A DNA stretch of 64,000 nt. Source: Hygrophila difformis. Its lineage: Eukaryota > Streptophyta > Magnoliopsida > Lamiales > Acanthaceae. Shown one piece after another: positions 24,543 through 36,351 of the stretch. Each line of letters begins with the position of its first letter. Position 1 is the stretch's first letter. Under the pieces are notes generated by a model. It was not told where the DNA came from and did no database searches. It saw only the letters and a list, made by a program, of their open reading frames with translations. The stretch covers positions 7,773,915 through 7,837,914 of the forward strand of contig JAOANR010000006.1 in NCBI GenBank assembly GCA_030278955.1. Direction: 5' to 3'. Position numbers and translations under genes: made by a program.

Positions 24543-24706
24543 ATGAAATGCAGGGGATGAACAGTGTTCCGCCCATTTGGGCGGAACACTGTAGCACCCT
24601 CCCATTTGGGAGGGTGCCTCCCCCATTTTTGCAGGGTGGGTTGGAGCCCCCACCCTGCATTCCCACCCTGCAAATTTGCAATTTGCAGGGTGGGTTGGAG
24701 ATAGCC
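24277..24706. mobile_element. Tourist-type (PIF/Harbinger) MITE in A1
   Basis: Left end GGCCATCTCCAACC, right end GGTTGGAGATAGCC, flanked by TAA (24274-24276 and 24707-24709). A2 has the empty site TTTGTAATGATC with a single TAA, which proves the insertion and its 3-bp duplication. The element is 430 bp and contains internal inverted repeats and a long A-run. Confidence 0.93.
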
Positions 24707-24815
24707 TAATGATCTTTTAAAGGAATACATAATCTCATTCTGATCGAGTTAAATTGAGCCTTTGAATCTTATTTTTCTTACTATATTGAATCATATTATT
24801 ATTAGCTAGGTTGTA

Positions 24816-25075
24816 CTTCCTCCGTTTTTGAAAGAATGTAACATTGATAAATTTGGTACTGTTCACCAATGCACTTTGACTTAAAGTTTTATCATAGTTA
24901 TACAATTTAAAACATAGTCAAGTGGGATCTTGTTAGATTCGTCTCGTCGAGTAGTTTTTAAATATCGAACTTTTAAAATTTTTACTTGTACCGAACTTGA
25001 GTTATTAATGGTTTAAAATGTGCATTGGACTGCGTGCACAGTGGGTCCGTTACAATTTTAAAAAAACGGAGGGAG
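24816..25075. mobile_element. Stowaway-like MITE in A1, absent from A2
   Basis: Left end CTTCCTCCGTTTTTGAAAG, right end AAAAAACGGAGGGAG, TA on both sides. A2 reads GGTTGTAATTATC with one TA at 32422-32423, the uninserted state. The insertion is therefore younger than the A1/A2 duplication, or was lost precisely from A2, which is less likely. Confidence 0.93.
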
Positions 25076-25513
25076 TAATTATCTTTCTTACAGAAACTAT
25101 ATACATCTTAGGTTTTCATTCTTAATGATTTTGTTATAAAGTACTTTTTTTTTTTTTTTTGGTTTCCAGTTATGTCTTTGGATGTGTTACAAATTGTTGT
25201 CTAGATTCTGGTCAACAATAGAATCCTGAAGCATCTTTAGATATAAGTAAATTCCACTCATGTTATATTTCAGGTTTTAACACATCCAAAACAGAGAGCA
25301 ATATCTCTGTTTTTCCCGTATATTTTAATTTCTTATTTATTTTACTTGCAGGCATCCAAATATGAGTGATATCAAGGTGATGTCTTAATGTAAATTGGTG
25401 CCAAGAATCACTCCATTCTCTTACATTTAAAACATCTAATAACTAAAAAGAAAATTATGTTCATAGTCCTTGGAAAGTAATTCTGTTTTCACACTATTGA
25501 TGGATTTTTTCAG

Positions 25514-25644
25514 GTAGCCCCAGCTGTTGGAGACATTCGGTCAAGATGCTTGACCTTATCTGACCAGAGTCCCAGTGAAGCTCTTGCAGTATGGACACTG
25601 CTAGGCCATTGCTTGCCTCTTGATGCACACAATGCAAAATTTAG
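25514..25644 (+). other. Exon-like block in A1, function unknown
   Basis: A pyrimidine-rich tract and CAG precede an open frame reading VAPAVGDIRSRCLTLSDQSP and on through a short hydrophobic segment to NAKF, followed by a donor-like AG/GTGGTG. The A2 counterpart is 32853-32983. A diverged version occurs in both B copies near 28788 and 58430, with stops. It looks like a once-coding exon of a gene I cannot identify. Confidence 0.4.
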
Positions 25645-26277
25645 GTGGTGACGTGATCAATCTTGCTTTCAAACTCCCATTTCTCTCAGTTGTTTTATTT
25701 GTCCATCTTTTGGAAATGCATGGTCTGACAGGATCATTTCTTTCCTTTTTTTCCTTAATGTGGAAACCATAACTCGTTTTTCAAATACTATTATTTTCTG
25801 AAATTTCATGTTAAGTTCTATTTTGACAGAAAGTATTAGTATTGTAATTTGAGGATTCAACTGGTCTGAAATTGTTGAGGGAAAGTTACATGGATGTGCA
25901 TTCTCTGAGGACAGATTTCTCAAAGCGCGATACTGGGAAAGTATTCAAGGTTTCTTGGTTTATTTTCAGGATCAGGTCCATTAATTTTATCTAGCCCAAT
26001 TGCTTTGTTGTCCCAGTGCAATTGTGGATTCTCACAGGAATCTGCATTGTTGGACTTTGGAGTGTTTTACTGCTTTTTTTTTTCACCTAATCATAGTTTA
26101 TTTTTTGTTAATTAGTCAATCTTCAATCCAAATTTTAGTGGGGACCTGATTATGCATTCTGATTAATTGAAACACCACAATTATAAATGTAATGAGGTAG
26201 CCTTCAAAATTAAGTTAAAGATATTCCTGAGGGCTTATATGTGACCAAGGAACACAAAATGTGTGCTATTTTACTCT

Positions 26278-26968
26278 GCCTCTTCTGTCCAGCTTGTACT
26301 TGTGACTACGGCCCCGAACGGTATGGGCTTCACCAGTCGAACTCCTATGTTATAACTTATCTTTCTTTCTGATCTCGTTAAAATACAAGGTGGTAACTTC
26401 TTTAAAGGAAATTGTTTCCTTTCCAGTCAGCATACTAACAATTATATGCTCGTATTCATCGGGGAGCGAAGCTAACAGTATCAGCGCCTTGTCAACGTCA
26501 TCTGTCGAGATTCAATAAATCGGTGACCAAATAATCGAATGTTGTTATGTGTTCATTCATCGTGGTACCGGGCAAATACTGGAATCGATACAACTTCGTC
26601 TTCATGTAGAGCTTGTTCTCCGTGCTCTTTTTCATGAATTTATCTTCCAGTTCTTTCCACAGTCTGTGCGCCATCGTCTCTCTCATAAGCGGATACTTCT
26701 GCTCCTTTGAGAGACATAGCCGAATTGTACCACACGCAAGGCGATTGATCCTCGTCCAGTCTTTATCATCAATACCATCTGGTTTGGTTTCTTCAAGTGC
26801 CCCATCCAGCTCCTGCTGGTACAAGATGTCCAACACCTCGCACTGCCACATACCAAAATTATTGGTACCGTCGAATTTTTCGACGTCAAATTTGGCATTT
26901 GAAACCATTGTCCGTGATGACGATGTCACCAACGGCTTCGAATCTGAAGTTGACGTTTCACCTGCCAT
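26278..26968 (-). pseudogene. Truncated Ty1/copia gag, antisense
   Basis: The minus-strand frame from 26968 encodes a copia gag (UBN2-type): KFDVEKFDGTNNFGMWQCEV, then the ACGTIRLCLSKEQKYPLM block and LWKELEDKFMKKSTENKLYM. After residue 155 a frameshift near 26505 moves the match to another frame (DKALILLASLPDEYEHII, KEVTTLYFNEIRKKDK), which continues to about 26280. Zinc knuckle, protease, integrase and reverse transcriptase are missing. Upstream on the minus strand lie a tRNA-Met-type primer-binding site (27076-27090 region) and an LTR, so this is a 5' LTR-gag remnant. Confidence 0.85.
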
Positions 26969-27091
26969 TTCTGCTTCAAAGTTTAATTAATAGCTCACAA
27001 ACGGTAGCTCAACCGAGATGCTTTCTGATGTGGAAGATCAGCTTAGCTGCGACCACAGAGCATACTATGCAACCAAGGCTCTGATACCAAT

Positions 27092-27513
27092 TGTTGTGGA
27101 AATCGGGTTAGTTTCCACCTAAAATTATACCCGAATAATAGAGCTATTAATTAAACAATAAAGAGAACACCAAGATTTAACGAGGTTCGGCACAAATTTG
27201 CCTACGTCCTCCGGACCCCACCGAATAATTATTTCACTATGAGGAGAAATATTACAAAAGGGTTTTGGAAACAATTTCCTGACAGACAAAACTCACTCAA
27301 CAAGGGAGACTTACAAAAGCCTAAAAATAAACTCTCTCACAAGACAATTATTGCCTTGAAATCAGGCTCTCTCTACTGCTTTGCTGGGTGATTCTTACAA
27401 ATGAATCATGCCTAGTATTTATAGAAAGTTCAGCCTACAATTGAAGCCGAAATGTGCACAGTGTAGGCACGTTCTGAAATGAGTTGTCAAACAACTCGTA
27501 CCACCACCTAACA
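27092..27513 (-). mobile_element. LTR of the truncated antisense copia element
   Basis: About 422 bp that begins TGTT and ends AACA on the plus strand, the TG...CA rule read in reverse. On the minus strand it is followed at once by TTGGTATCAGAGCC, the primer-binding site complementary to tRNA-iMet. The partner LTR is absent and no target duplication can be checked because the other end is deleted. Confidence 0.7.
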
Positions 27514-27547
27514 AATTTAATGCGGTGGGACGGACCACCTTTGTACA

Positions 27548-29950
27548 AAGGTGTTCCCCAAGCAACTCATTATAAAAGCATATTGTATATAGTAAATGAG
27601 TATATTTTGCAACTCATTTATCATCTTTTGTATTTAATTAATTTCTACAGCAAGCTCCCTGGATGTGCATGTCATTTTCTTTTCTTAAGAAGCCTTGCAT
27701 GTTGAACATATTGCGAAATAATACTAGGGGATTAAACTCATGCAGCATCAATGCGATGACAGTCTGGGGGGGGTTTGGTGATGGGGCCAAATATATATAA
27801 ACTACTTTTATCTTAATTAGCTTGACATCACTTATAATCTTCTGTATCCCAAAAATGTGTCCTTGAACCGGCATTAAACATTGATTTTTCAACAATAATA
27901 TTTGTACCACCTGCACTGACTTTAATATTTTTATTCCGTAAAAACATTTTATCTTTTAAGTCTACCATGTGTAGATGTATGAATGTGATTTAACGTATAG
28001 TTACTTGTGCCAGAGTTTGTTGATGTAATGAATGCTTTAATTTTTGCCTCTGATGTGTATTACTTTGTGGTGGTTTCATAGTTAGATAATGCTATCTCAT
28101 CTCATGGTCTCTTGGGTGCTGATAGTTAGAAATTACTGCTGTGTAGTGCTGTCATTGTATCTTATCTGAACTTTTTCAGTCAGAAAATTTTGGAATTTTT
28201 TACACTTTTGCATTCATACTTCTGTGGCCTGCTTATGTTTACTCAATGAACCAATTCACAAGTTCTTTTTCTTTTTTCTTTTCAAAAAAAAAAAAGAAAA
28301 GAAAAATGAAACGTCGTCATACCTTAGGGTCATGCGAAAGGTAAGGACTGGAAGTAACAATGCAGTTGGATGATCAAGTTGTTTATTTTTTAATCTCAAG
28401 TAACAATGCAGTTTGTTATCTTTAGCATATGCAGAGAAGTGGCATCAAGAACTAGAGTAGTGGTGATTTTCATTTACATTTTTTAATTGGAACACATTGT
28501 GAACTCGCATAATGAATGGGGTTTTGTTTGAATTATTTTTTCTTATTCCTTGATGTGCACAGGGCGGACCCGGCGACAGCAAAAATGTGCACTTGGGAGT
28601 TTTTTTGGAGCAAACACTGGTCCCAATGGTGAGTGCATAAAAAAAAATTGCATTTTTCTTGATCTTTGGTTGCATTAGGTCCTTAATAAAAATAAGTAAA
28701 TAAAAACTAAAAATCAACTTTCATTTTATCTTGCTCCAGTGCTATGGTGTCTCATACTTACTCTATTGATGAATGTTTTCAGGCAGGTGGCCCCGACTGT
28801 TGGAGGCACTTTGTTCTAGATGCTGAGCCTGTCTGAACTAGAGTACCAGTGAAGATCTTGCAGTTCGGACACTACTAGGCCATCACTCACCTCTCGATTC
28901 ACGCAGTGGTGATGAGATTAATCTTGCTATCAAACTCCCACTTCTCTATGTTTTCATCTTTTTCCTTAATGTGGGAATCATACATTGTTTTTCAAATGTT
29001 ATCTTCTGAAAATGCTTGTTAACCCCCAATAATTAGTATGCGGATTTGAGGAATAAATAGGTCTGTTGTTGTTGAGGGAAAGGTACATGCATGAGCATTC
29101 TCAGTGGACGGATTTCTCAAGATGATACTAGGAAAGTATTCAATTTCAACCCTTATTGGTATATTTTCAGGATCAGATCCAGTAAATTTATCTGGCCCAG
29201 TGCTTTGTTGTCTCATGCTTATTCTGCTTTGGAGTGGTACTAGGCTAGTGTGTTGCTCATTCTGGTATCTGCAACTGGGGAACTAAATTTCTTCACGATT
29301 GACCATTAACTGGTTGGGACTGGTGATAGTCTGATCCTTTAAAAACAGGTATTATTTTTGGAGCAAACTCATTTATTTATCTCATATACAATATTATGTG
29401 AACTAAAGTATTTGAAGATCAAACACATTTCAGTTTTATCGATTGTAAATCAGTTATGTACCAAGATTTTGTTATGGATTACCCTTTCTTGTATTAGCAC
29501 TGCTCGTATGTGCTAATACACATACATGGAAAGAAGATGAACGACATAGAGAATATGTTTTATTACTACATATCTTATGCAATTTTAATGTTGTCTTGTT
29601 CTGTCAGGGTACTTCTTTTGAATGGTATGCTGCATGATAGAGAGACTAGTACTTTCACAGTATCTTGCTGTACAAGTACAACTATTATGGATGCCCTGAA
29701 CTGAAGATTCTCATAACTGTTGTCATCAAAATCAAGTAAGCTTCTTGAGTTCTATAAGAGTGTCTGGTGTATGCTAATTTAGCGTTAAAACGGATATAAT
29801 TGTTTGATGGCAAGGTATCCAAGAGAGAAATAGGAAATCGCTTAATGTTTAATGGTAATTTAGTAAGTTAAAACCTTACTTTAAAGGCGGGAAGGCCACC
29901 CCTGGCCCCTTAAATAGCTTTTACAATGAGCCTTTTACAATTCTCATGAC
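27548..29950 (+). repeat. Segment B, copy 1 (B1) of the tandem array
   Basis: Matches B2 (55635-59600) closely from AAGGTGTTCCCCAAGC to the TTTTACAATTCTCAT block. B1 lacks about 1.6 kb present in B2 (56800-58375), the junction being near 28725. An exon-like block near 28561 corresponds to 56635-56699 in B2 but has one extra T that breaks the frame. At 29950 B1 joins directly to A2. Confidence 0.85.
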
Positions 29951-32900
29951 TCTAAGATAAAAATCAGGAGTAAAAAGCTTAAACTCTAAGATATTCTTCG
30001 AATTTGTGGATGAAAACTTTGGATTGGGGATTCAAACCAGTGGAAATCTTAAATATGAAATGATACATGCTCATATTTGGTTGAGTGGATATATTGCAGG
30101 TGGCAATGTATAATATTTCCACTAAGGTGGAAATATTGGGGGTTGAATGAGAATGCAACTCTTAGTTAAATGTCAAATAATCTTACCGGCATCTTTTTAT
30201 CCTTATTTATATTAATTTTATTCTATAAATTTAGAATATTTTTGATTTTAAAAATCAATTAAAATTTTAAATTATTTAAGCATATTTTTATTCATATATA
30301 TATTTTGTCATGTTTGCTTAAAATTTCTTTATATTTCCTATATATAAAATAAAAATAATAAAAATTTAGATAAATTAAATTAAAAATTATCATCTAATAA
30401 ATTATATACACAAAACTCTCTGTTTATTTTTTAAAAAATAAATATGTTTAAATATTTTATATTGTGTAGCAAATTGATATTATCATAAATTTATTTTGAA
30501 TTTAGAATTTGAGAACTTTAATCAGACATCTCAAAAAACCTAAAAAGTAAAATTATCAGCAGTTTAATATTTCCAGCAATTTCACAATCAAATTCGCATG
30601 TAAATGGGCACCTTATTAATGCCCCTTATTAACGCAAGATGCAAATCTCCCTTAATTGTGATTTGTGGCCAAATTTTCTACTCCTGTCCCAAGCCCGTTT
30701 TTGGGCCCAATTTTAGGGTTTCCGTTAGCTTTTCAAACGCGCCAGCTGGATTTTATGGTTATTTACTAGTCGCCAGCCAGTAGCTTTTTTCCTACGCGCA
30801 TCGATAACGGCTAGTACTTATAAATAGGCAGTCACCGCACCAGCCTAGGAAACCCTTTCCTATTTTCTATCCGCAGTACCCAAAAAGAGGCCGTTCTTAT
30901 GATTTTTCTTTCACTTTTCATCTAATGTTCCTTCCCCTTTCCATGGATGTAGATTCTTGATTTTCTTGCAGCCAACAAGCAGACGTGCGGCACGATCATT
31001 TCTTTTTCTTTTGCATTCACAATCTTTCCACTCAACAGAGACCCTGAATTATCCTCTCTCCGCAAAGCCCCCAATAAAGGTCATTCAATTTCAATTATTT
31101 TTTCCTTTTCGATTTCCTTTCTTAGTTCGAATAGATTTCTTCCCATATCCCATATCAAAATATGGGTGACGGTTATTTTAGGAAATTGCTGCATATTTTT
31201 TCATTTTTGTTTATTGTTGTTTGTTTTCCCCCTTTCCATGGTCCATGAATGTAGTTTCTTGATTGAACAATGATTTATTTTATTGTTTTTCATTATCTTT
31301 GGCCTATGCAGCAGGTAAGTCCGTTCTTTCTTCTTTTTCTGAACACAAATACTAGGTTCTTTCAACGGATTCAAGGGAAAAAACCTATTGATAAATGTAA
31401 ATGGGAAGTTGTTTTGTTTGAAATTATTTTGTTTTTATTGACAAATATAGGGTGGAAGCAACAAAATGTGGAGCTCGGGAGCTTTTCAAAAACAAGAAAA
31501 AGAAGGACCTTTGTGGAGATGGAAAGGAAGCAGATGAAATTCTTCAGCGAATCAATATCATGCTTTGAATCACTGTCTTCATAAATTATGCAGGTTTCTT
31601 GGCTATGAATCAGGGGTTTTTCCCTTCCTGACGCATGAAGTAGAATTGTATAGTTCAGCAATCAAGATTTCCATGACTTCGCTATGCAGTAAGGCTCCAT
31701 GCACCAAGTAGCGGAAAAAAAATATCAGTTTCTTTCTCTATTTGTTTACTCCGTCATGTATATTTTTTTTAGCTATTCAATTGAATATTTTCCTATTTCA
31801 GGACAAAGAAGAGGAGCCAATGAAAGGGGTCTCTGCAATGCATAACTTGCTGCAATGAAAGGAAGCAGTGCTGGTCTGGTAATGTGATTTGTTGCCTCAT
31901 TTGATAATGAATATTGAAAATTCATATGAGCTATGTGTTTTGTCTAGTGCCGGTTGTGAACAACCCATTGCCAAGATGACACTGTTCCAAGGAAGATTTC
32001 AGCCCAAAAAAAGAAATTTCACTCTCTTAAATTTAGTTATTATATGTGTAAATTCAGGTATTGAAATGCATATTTTCCTAATTCAGAACAAAAATAAAGG
32101 TGCCAATGAAAGGGGTTGCTGCCTTGGTGCACTTCATAGCTTGCTGCAAGAAAAGGAAGCCAATGCTGGTTTGGTAATGTCATTTGTTTATTACGAATAT
32201 TGGAAAATCATATGTTCTATGCTTCCTCAGATGCACGTAACAAGGGTAAACCCCCATGATCCATAGCAATCTTTGAGCCCATCATGGTTCTTTTGGTGTG
32301 CTTTTTATAGTTTGTAATGATCTTTTAAAGGAATACATAATCTCATTCTGATCGAGTTAAATTGAGCCTTTGAATCTTATTTTTCTTACTATATTGAATC
32401 ATATTATTATTAGCTAGGTTGTAATTATCATTCTTACAGAAACTATATACATCTTAGGTTTTCATTCTTAATGATTTTGTTATAAAGTACTTTTTTTTTT
32501 TTTTCCAGTTATGTCTTTGGATGTGTTACACATTGTTGTCTAGATTCTGGTCAACAATAGAATCCTGAAGCATCTTTAGATATAAGTAAATTCCACTGAT
32601 GTTATATTTCAGGTTTTAACACATCCAAAACAGAGAGCAATATCTCTGTTTTTCCCGTATATTTTAATTTCTTATTTATTTTACTTGCAGGCATCCAAAT
32701 ATGAGTGATATCAAGGTGATGTCTTAATGTAAATTGGTGCCAAGCATCACTCCATTCTCTTACATTTAAAACATCTAATAACTAAAAAGAAAATTATGTT
32801 CATAGTCCTTGGAAAGTAATTCTGTTTTCACACTATTGATGGATTTTTTCAGGTAGCCCCAGCTGTTGGAGACATTCGGTCAAGATGCTTGACCTTATCT

Positions 32901-33613
32901 GACCAGAGTCCCAGTGAAGCTCTTGCAGTATGGACACTGCTAGGCCATTGCTTGCCTCTTGATGCACACAATGCAAAATTTAGGTGGTGACGTGATCAAT
33001 CTTGCTTTCAAACTCCCATTTCTCTCAGTTGTTTTATTTGTCCATCTTTTGGAAATGCATGGTCTGACAGGATCATTTCTTTCCTTTTTTTGCTTAATGT
33101 GGAAACCATAACTCGTTTTTCAAATACTATTATTTTCTGAAATTTCATGTTAAGTTCTATTTTGACAGAAAGTATTAGTATGCTAATTTGAGGATTCAAC
33201 TGGTCTGAAATTGTTGAGGGAAAGTTACATGGATGTGCATTCTCTGAGGACAGATTTCTCAAAGCGCGATACTGGGATAGTATTCAAGGTTTCTTGGTTT
33301 ATTTTCAGGATCAGGTCCATTAATTTTATCTAGCCCAATTGCTTTGTTTTCCCAGTGCAATTGTGGATTCTCACAGGAATCTGCATTGTTGGAATTTGGA
33401 GTGTTTTACTGCTTTTTTTTTCACCTAATCATAGTTTGTTTTTTGTTAATTAGTCAATCTTCAATCCAAATTTTAGTGGGGACCTGATTATGCATTCTGA
33501 TTAATTGAAACACCACAATTATAAATGTAATGAGGTAGCCTTCAAAATTAAGTTAAAGATATTCCTGAGGGCTTATATGTGACCAAGGAACACAAAATGT
33601 GTGCTATTTTACT
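29951..33613 (+). repeat. Segment A, copy 2 (A2) of the tandem array
   Basis: Uninterrupted copy of segment A without the Helitron, Tourist MITE, Stowaway MITE and tRNA-like segment of A1, so it preserves their empty sites. It begins with the sequence that also lies 3' of the DUF538 gene (AAAAATCAGGAGTAAAAAGC). The promoter block is at 30819, exon-like blocks at about 31452-31570 and 32853-32983. No intact long frame. Confidence 0.88.
30819..30827 (+). promoter_or_regulatory. Candidate TATA box of array unit A2
   Basis: TATAAATAG in the same context as in A1 (22779). The surrounding 200 bp are almost identical to A1, so any promoter activity should be shared. Confidence 0.6.
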
Positions 33614-34559
33614 CGGAGTGTGCTAGCATGAATTTCTTGTAATAAAGTTGCCTTTTATTGCGAGATGACATTGTTCTTACCGTTCGGAGTAATGGTGATT
33701 TGCTACTTCATTACTTTTTCTGTTTGATTCCTATGATTCACATCTTTCAGCATTTATGTTTTCCTTTATTTCTCTCTTGGTTCTCAGGCCGGCGGCACTG
33801 ATATTGTAGAGTTTTCATGATTTTTGGTAGTTTTTATTTGTTCTCTATCCCATTCAAATTTATTTTTAGTTTATAGTATTGTTCCTTATTTTATTCTGTT
33901 ATATACAGTATTATAGAGTACTATTTATTATATTCAATTTTTTTTATTGTATTGTATATTTTATTATATTTTGATTATTCTATTTAATTTAATTAAGTCT
34001 GTTCACTCTTATTCCTTTGGTAATATTTGGAATATTTTGTTGTTAGAGAATGGCCATTATTTTAAATAGTTTTCAGTAAATTATTAATTTAGTGATCAAA
34101 ATAGCAGTTGAAAATTTATTATAATCGAAAAAAACGATCGAAAAATTTAACAGTGACCGAAATGACCAATATAATGACCCTTGAAAAATTACAACAGTGA
34201 CCGGCATAATGATCGGAATGGACTGGAATAATAACCCGGACGGATTTGTGACCCTACAGCATTAATGTCTAAAATTTTCGATCTCTAATTTCATTTAAAT
34301 TTTATTTAACTTTTTAGTTTGTTCCTTATCATTTCATTTCATTTTTTTTTAAAAATTTATTTATTTTAAATTTTATTTTATCCCATATCTATTCTACTAT
34401 TGTAGTACTAGTATTATCTTCTGTTATCTGTTGTATTATGTTGTACATTTAATATTACATTATGTTATCCAATCTAATTATAATTAATTTTTTTTAATTT
34501 AAATTTCTTTATCATATAAATTTTTTTAAAAACAATTAATTTTTAAATTTTTAGTTCCA
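33614..34559. other. AT-rich spacer between A2 and A3
   Basis: No gene seen. The stretch at about 34090-34270 repeats GTGACCG and AATGACC-type motifs, which look like worn subterminal repeats of a CACTA element, but no ends are visible. Confidence 0.5.
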
Positions 34560-34761
34560 TTGCTAAGTGCCAGCTGGTTTTTAGTGTTGCAGCGGCATCT
34601 TTTCTATATAACGGCTACTATTTTTCATATGTGCTCTCTTTTATAAATAAACAGTCACCAGTCTAGAGATGATAACTGTTTTTTCTTTTGCAACAACAAT
34701 TTCCCCACTCTATTCTCTCTCTCTCTCTCTCTCTGTGTGTGTATATTAGGAGCAAATTTAT
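34560..34761 (+). repeat. Segment A, copy 3 (A3), promoter part
   Basis: A diverged version of the A promoter block: GCCAGCTGGTTTTTAGTG, then a TATA box (34642-34650, TATAAATAA) and ACAGTCACCAGTCTAG, matching A1 22700-22810. It ends in a TC/TG microsatellite. The Tork-like copia element then interrupts it and A3 resumes at 41505. Confidence 0.65.
34642..34650 (+). promoter_or_regulatory. Candidate TATA box of array unit A3
   Basis: TATAAATAA in a context diverged from but alignable with A1 and A2. The downstream transcription unit is cut by a 6.7 kb retrotransposon about 110 bp further on. Confidence 0.5.
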
Positions 34762-35714
34762 TGTTGCAATATGGCCCATTTCAGCAGCCCAATTTTTTGG
34801 CCCATGAAGGCATAAGTACTGAGGCCCAAGTCCAGTTTGTCCACTTTGATTAATACTCCCTCCCCAACCGAGCCACACACAACCCTAATCATTTTCTTCC
34901 CTTAGTTTGAAGCAGCGGCGCCCCTCTTCCCTTTTTTCTCTCTTCCCCAGTCTTCCTCCTCCCTCTTTAGCTTTGTGTTTTCTTCTCCTCTCTTAGGTTA
35001 GATTTGTTCTTCCTCCTAGTGTGAGAGTGTGAGAGTGTTGGTGAGAGTAAGGGGTTGGGTTGAGAGTAAGGGGTGTGAGCTTCTCCCTTGTCTAGAGCCT
35101 TGGTGGCTAGGTCGCCGGAAAAGTGGTTTCCGGCGAAGGGATTGAGAGGCCGAGGGTGTTGGTAGCGCTGCAGAGGGGCTGTGATAAGGGTGGTGGCGCG
35201 CACAGCGGAGCTGTGGCGTTGGTGGTGTTCCGGCAGCTTCTGTGGTGGCCGGCGGTGGTGTTGGCAGCGGCCTTGGTGGCGGATCCGGCGGCTCTAGGTG
35301 TTCTTGTTGAGTGTGTCTCATTTGGGAGCTCTGAGCCGACTTGTTAATAGATCTTAATAGATCTATTTGGTATCTCTATTTCTCTTTAATATTAGTTGTT
35401 GTATTTTTCTTGTTCCTAACATCTTTTGTAGATCTAAAAGTGGAACAAGAGGACTGGACAGCCGGTGCAAGAAAAAGGACTGAAGAAGAGACCGAACGGA
35501 GCAGAAACGAAGGCTGCCGGAATCTATCCGCCGGAGGCAGATCCGATCCGGACCGGAGCAGCTTCTCGGGCGTTTTAGTGCTTATGTTTTTCTGTTCTGT
35601 TTTCATTTTATTTGAGTGAACTTGTATTGGTGAGAAAGCCTTGTAAATCTCATAGTGTAGGCCTTTTGGGTTGTAATAGAATAGGTTAAAACAGGGTACC
35701 GGAGTTACCCAACA
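34762..35714 (+). repeat. Left LTR of the Tork-like element
   Basis: 953 bp with TG...CA ends, followed by GTGGTATCAGAGCC. Contains a GC-richer segment (about 35100-35340) whose open frames are shared with the right LTR and are not genes. Confidence 0.96.
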
Positions 35715-36351
35715 GTGGTATCAGAGCCATAGGCCACTTTGGGACGGGGGTTGGTCAAGGCACCCCCGCAAGGTAAAATAGCTTGATCCATCTTTTTTAC
35801 AGTTTTAAGATAATATTCCTGTTTTTGGATTGTTGCTTGAAATATGTGATTTTTTCATGCTTGGAGCTTTGTGCTTTAAAATCTGGAAATATTATGCTTA
35901 AACTGTGTTTTTTGTTCTCTGCATTTTGTTGTGCATAAACTGCTTTGTGTGGTGTTATTAGTGAATTGTGCATTTTCTGTATTATTGTGCTTTGTGTGCA
36001 AAAATTGTGGATTTGAAATTTTTGGGGAATAGAAAATCTGATTTCTTATTCCCTGAAAAAGCAGATTCCTGAAAATCTTGAAAGTTGTGATTTTTTGGGA
36101 ATCTGTGAAAATCAATCCAAATTTTGAAAAGTGACCGTTGGGACTATTGGGCCTCCCAAAAATTGATTTTGGGCCTGCCCAACAGTTGGGTCAATTCTGA
36201 AAATTTTTGGGCATCCAAAATTAATTTGGGTTTGCTTCAAAAAAAAAATTAAAAGGATGTTATATGCTATAGGGTGGAAGTAATTGTGATTAGTTGGCTA
36301 AGTGTTTGAGCACTTGTTTGCTCATTCTGATTAAAAAGGCCAAACACAATA

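Larger units (their letters stand above)
17935..26277 (+). repeat. Segment A, copy 1 (A1) of a tandem array
   Basis: Matches A2 (29951-33613) almost base for base after subtracting insertions. Outside the Helitron (18095-21987), a Tourist MITE (24277-24706) and a Stowaway MITE (24816-25075), the two copies differ mainly by scattered substitutions and short indels. It carries a promoter-like block (TATA at 22779), short exon-like blocks and no intact long frame. The match to A2 stops at 26277, where an antisense copia remnant begins. Two open frames inside (23848-24225 here, 31889-32266 in A2) are nearly identical but resemble no family I know. Confidence 0.85.

Noticed and set aside
35016..35619. 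Pro/Thr- and Val/Gly-rich frames in the Tork-like LTR, repeated at 40805-41409
   Set aside because: They lie inside LTR sequence, occur on both strands and match no protein. One differs between the LTRs because of the 1-bp indel.
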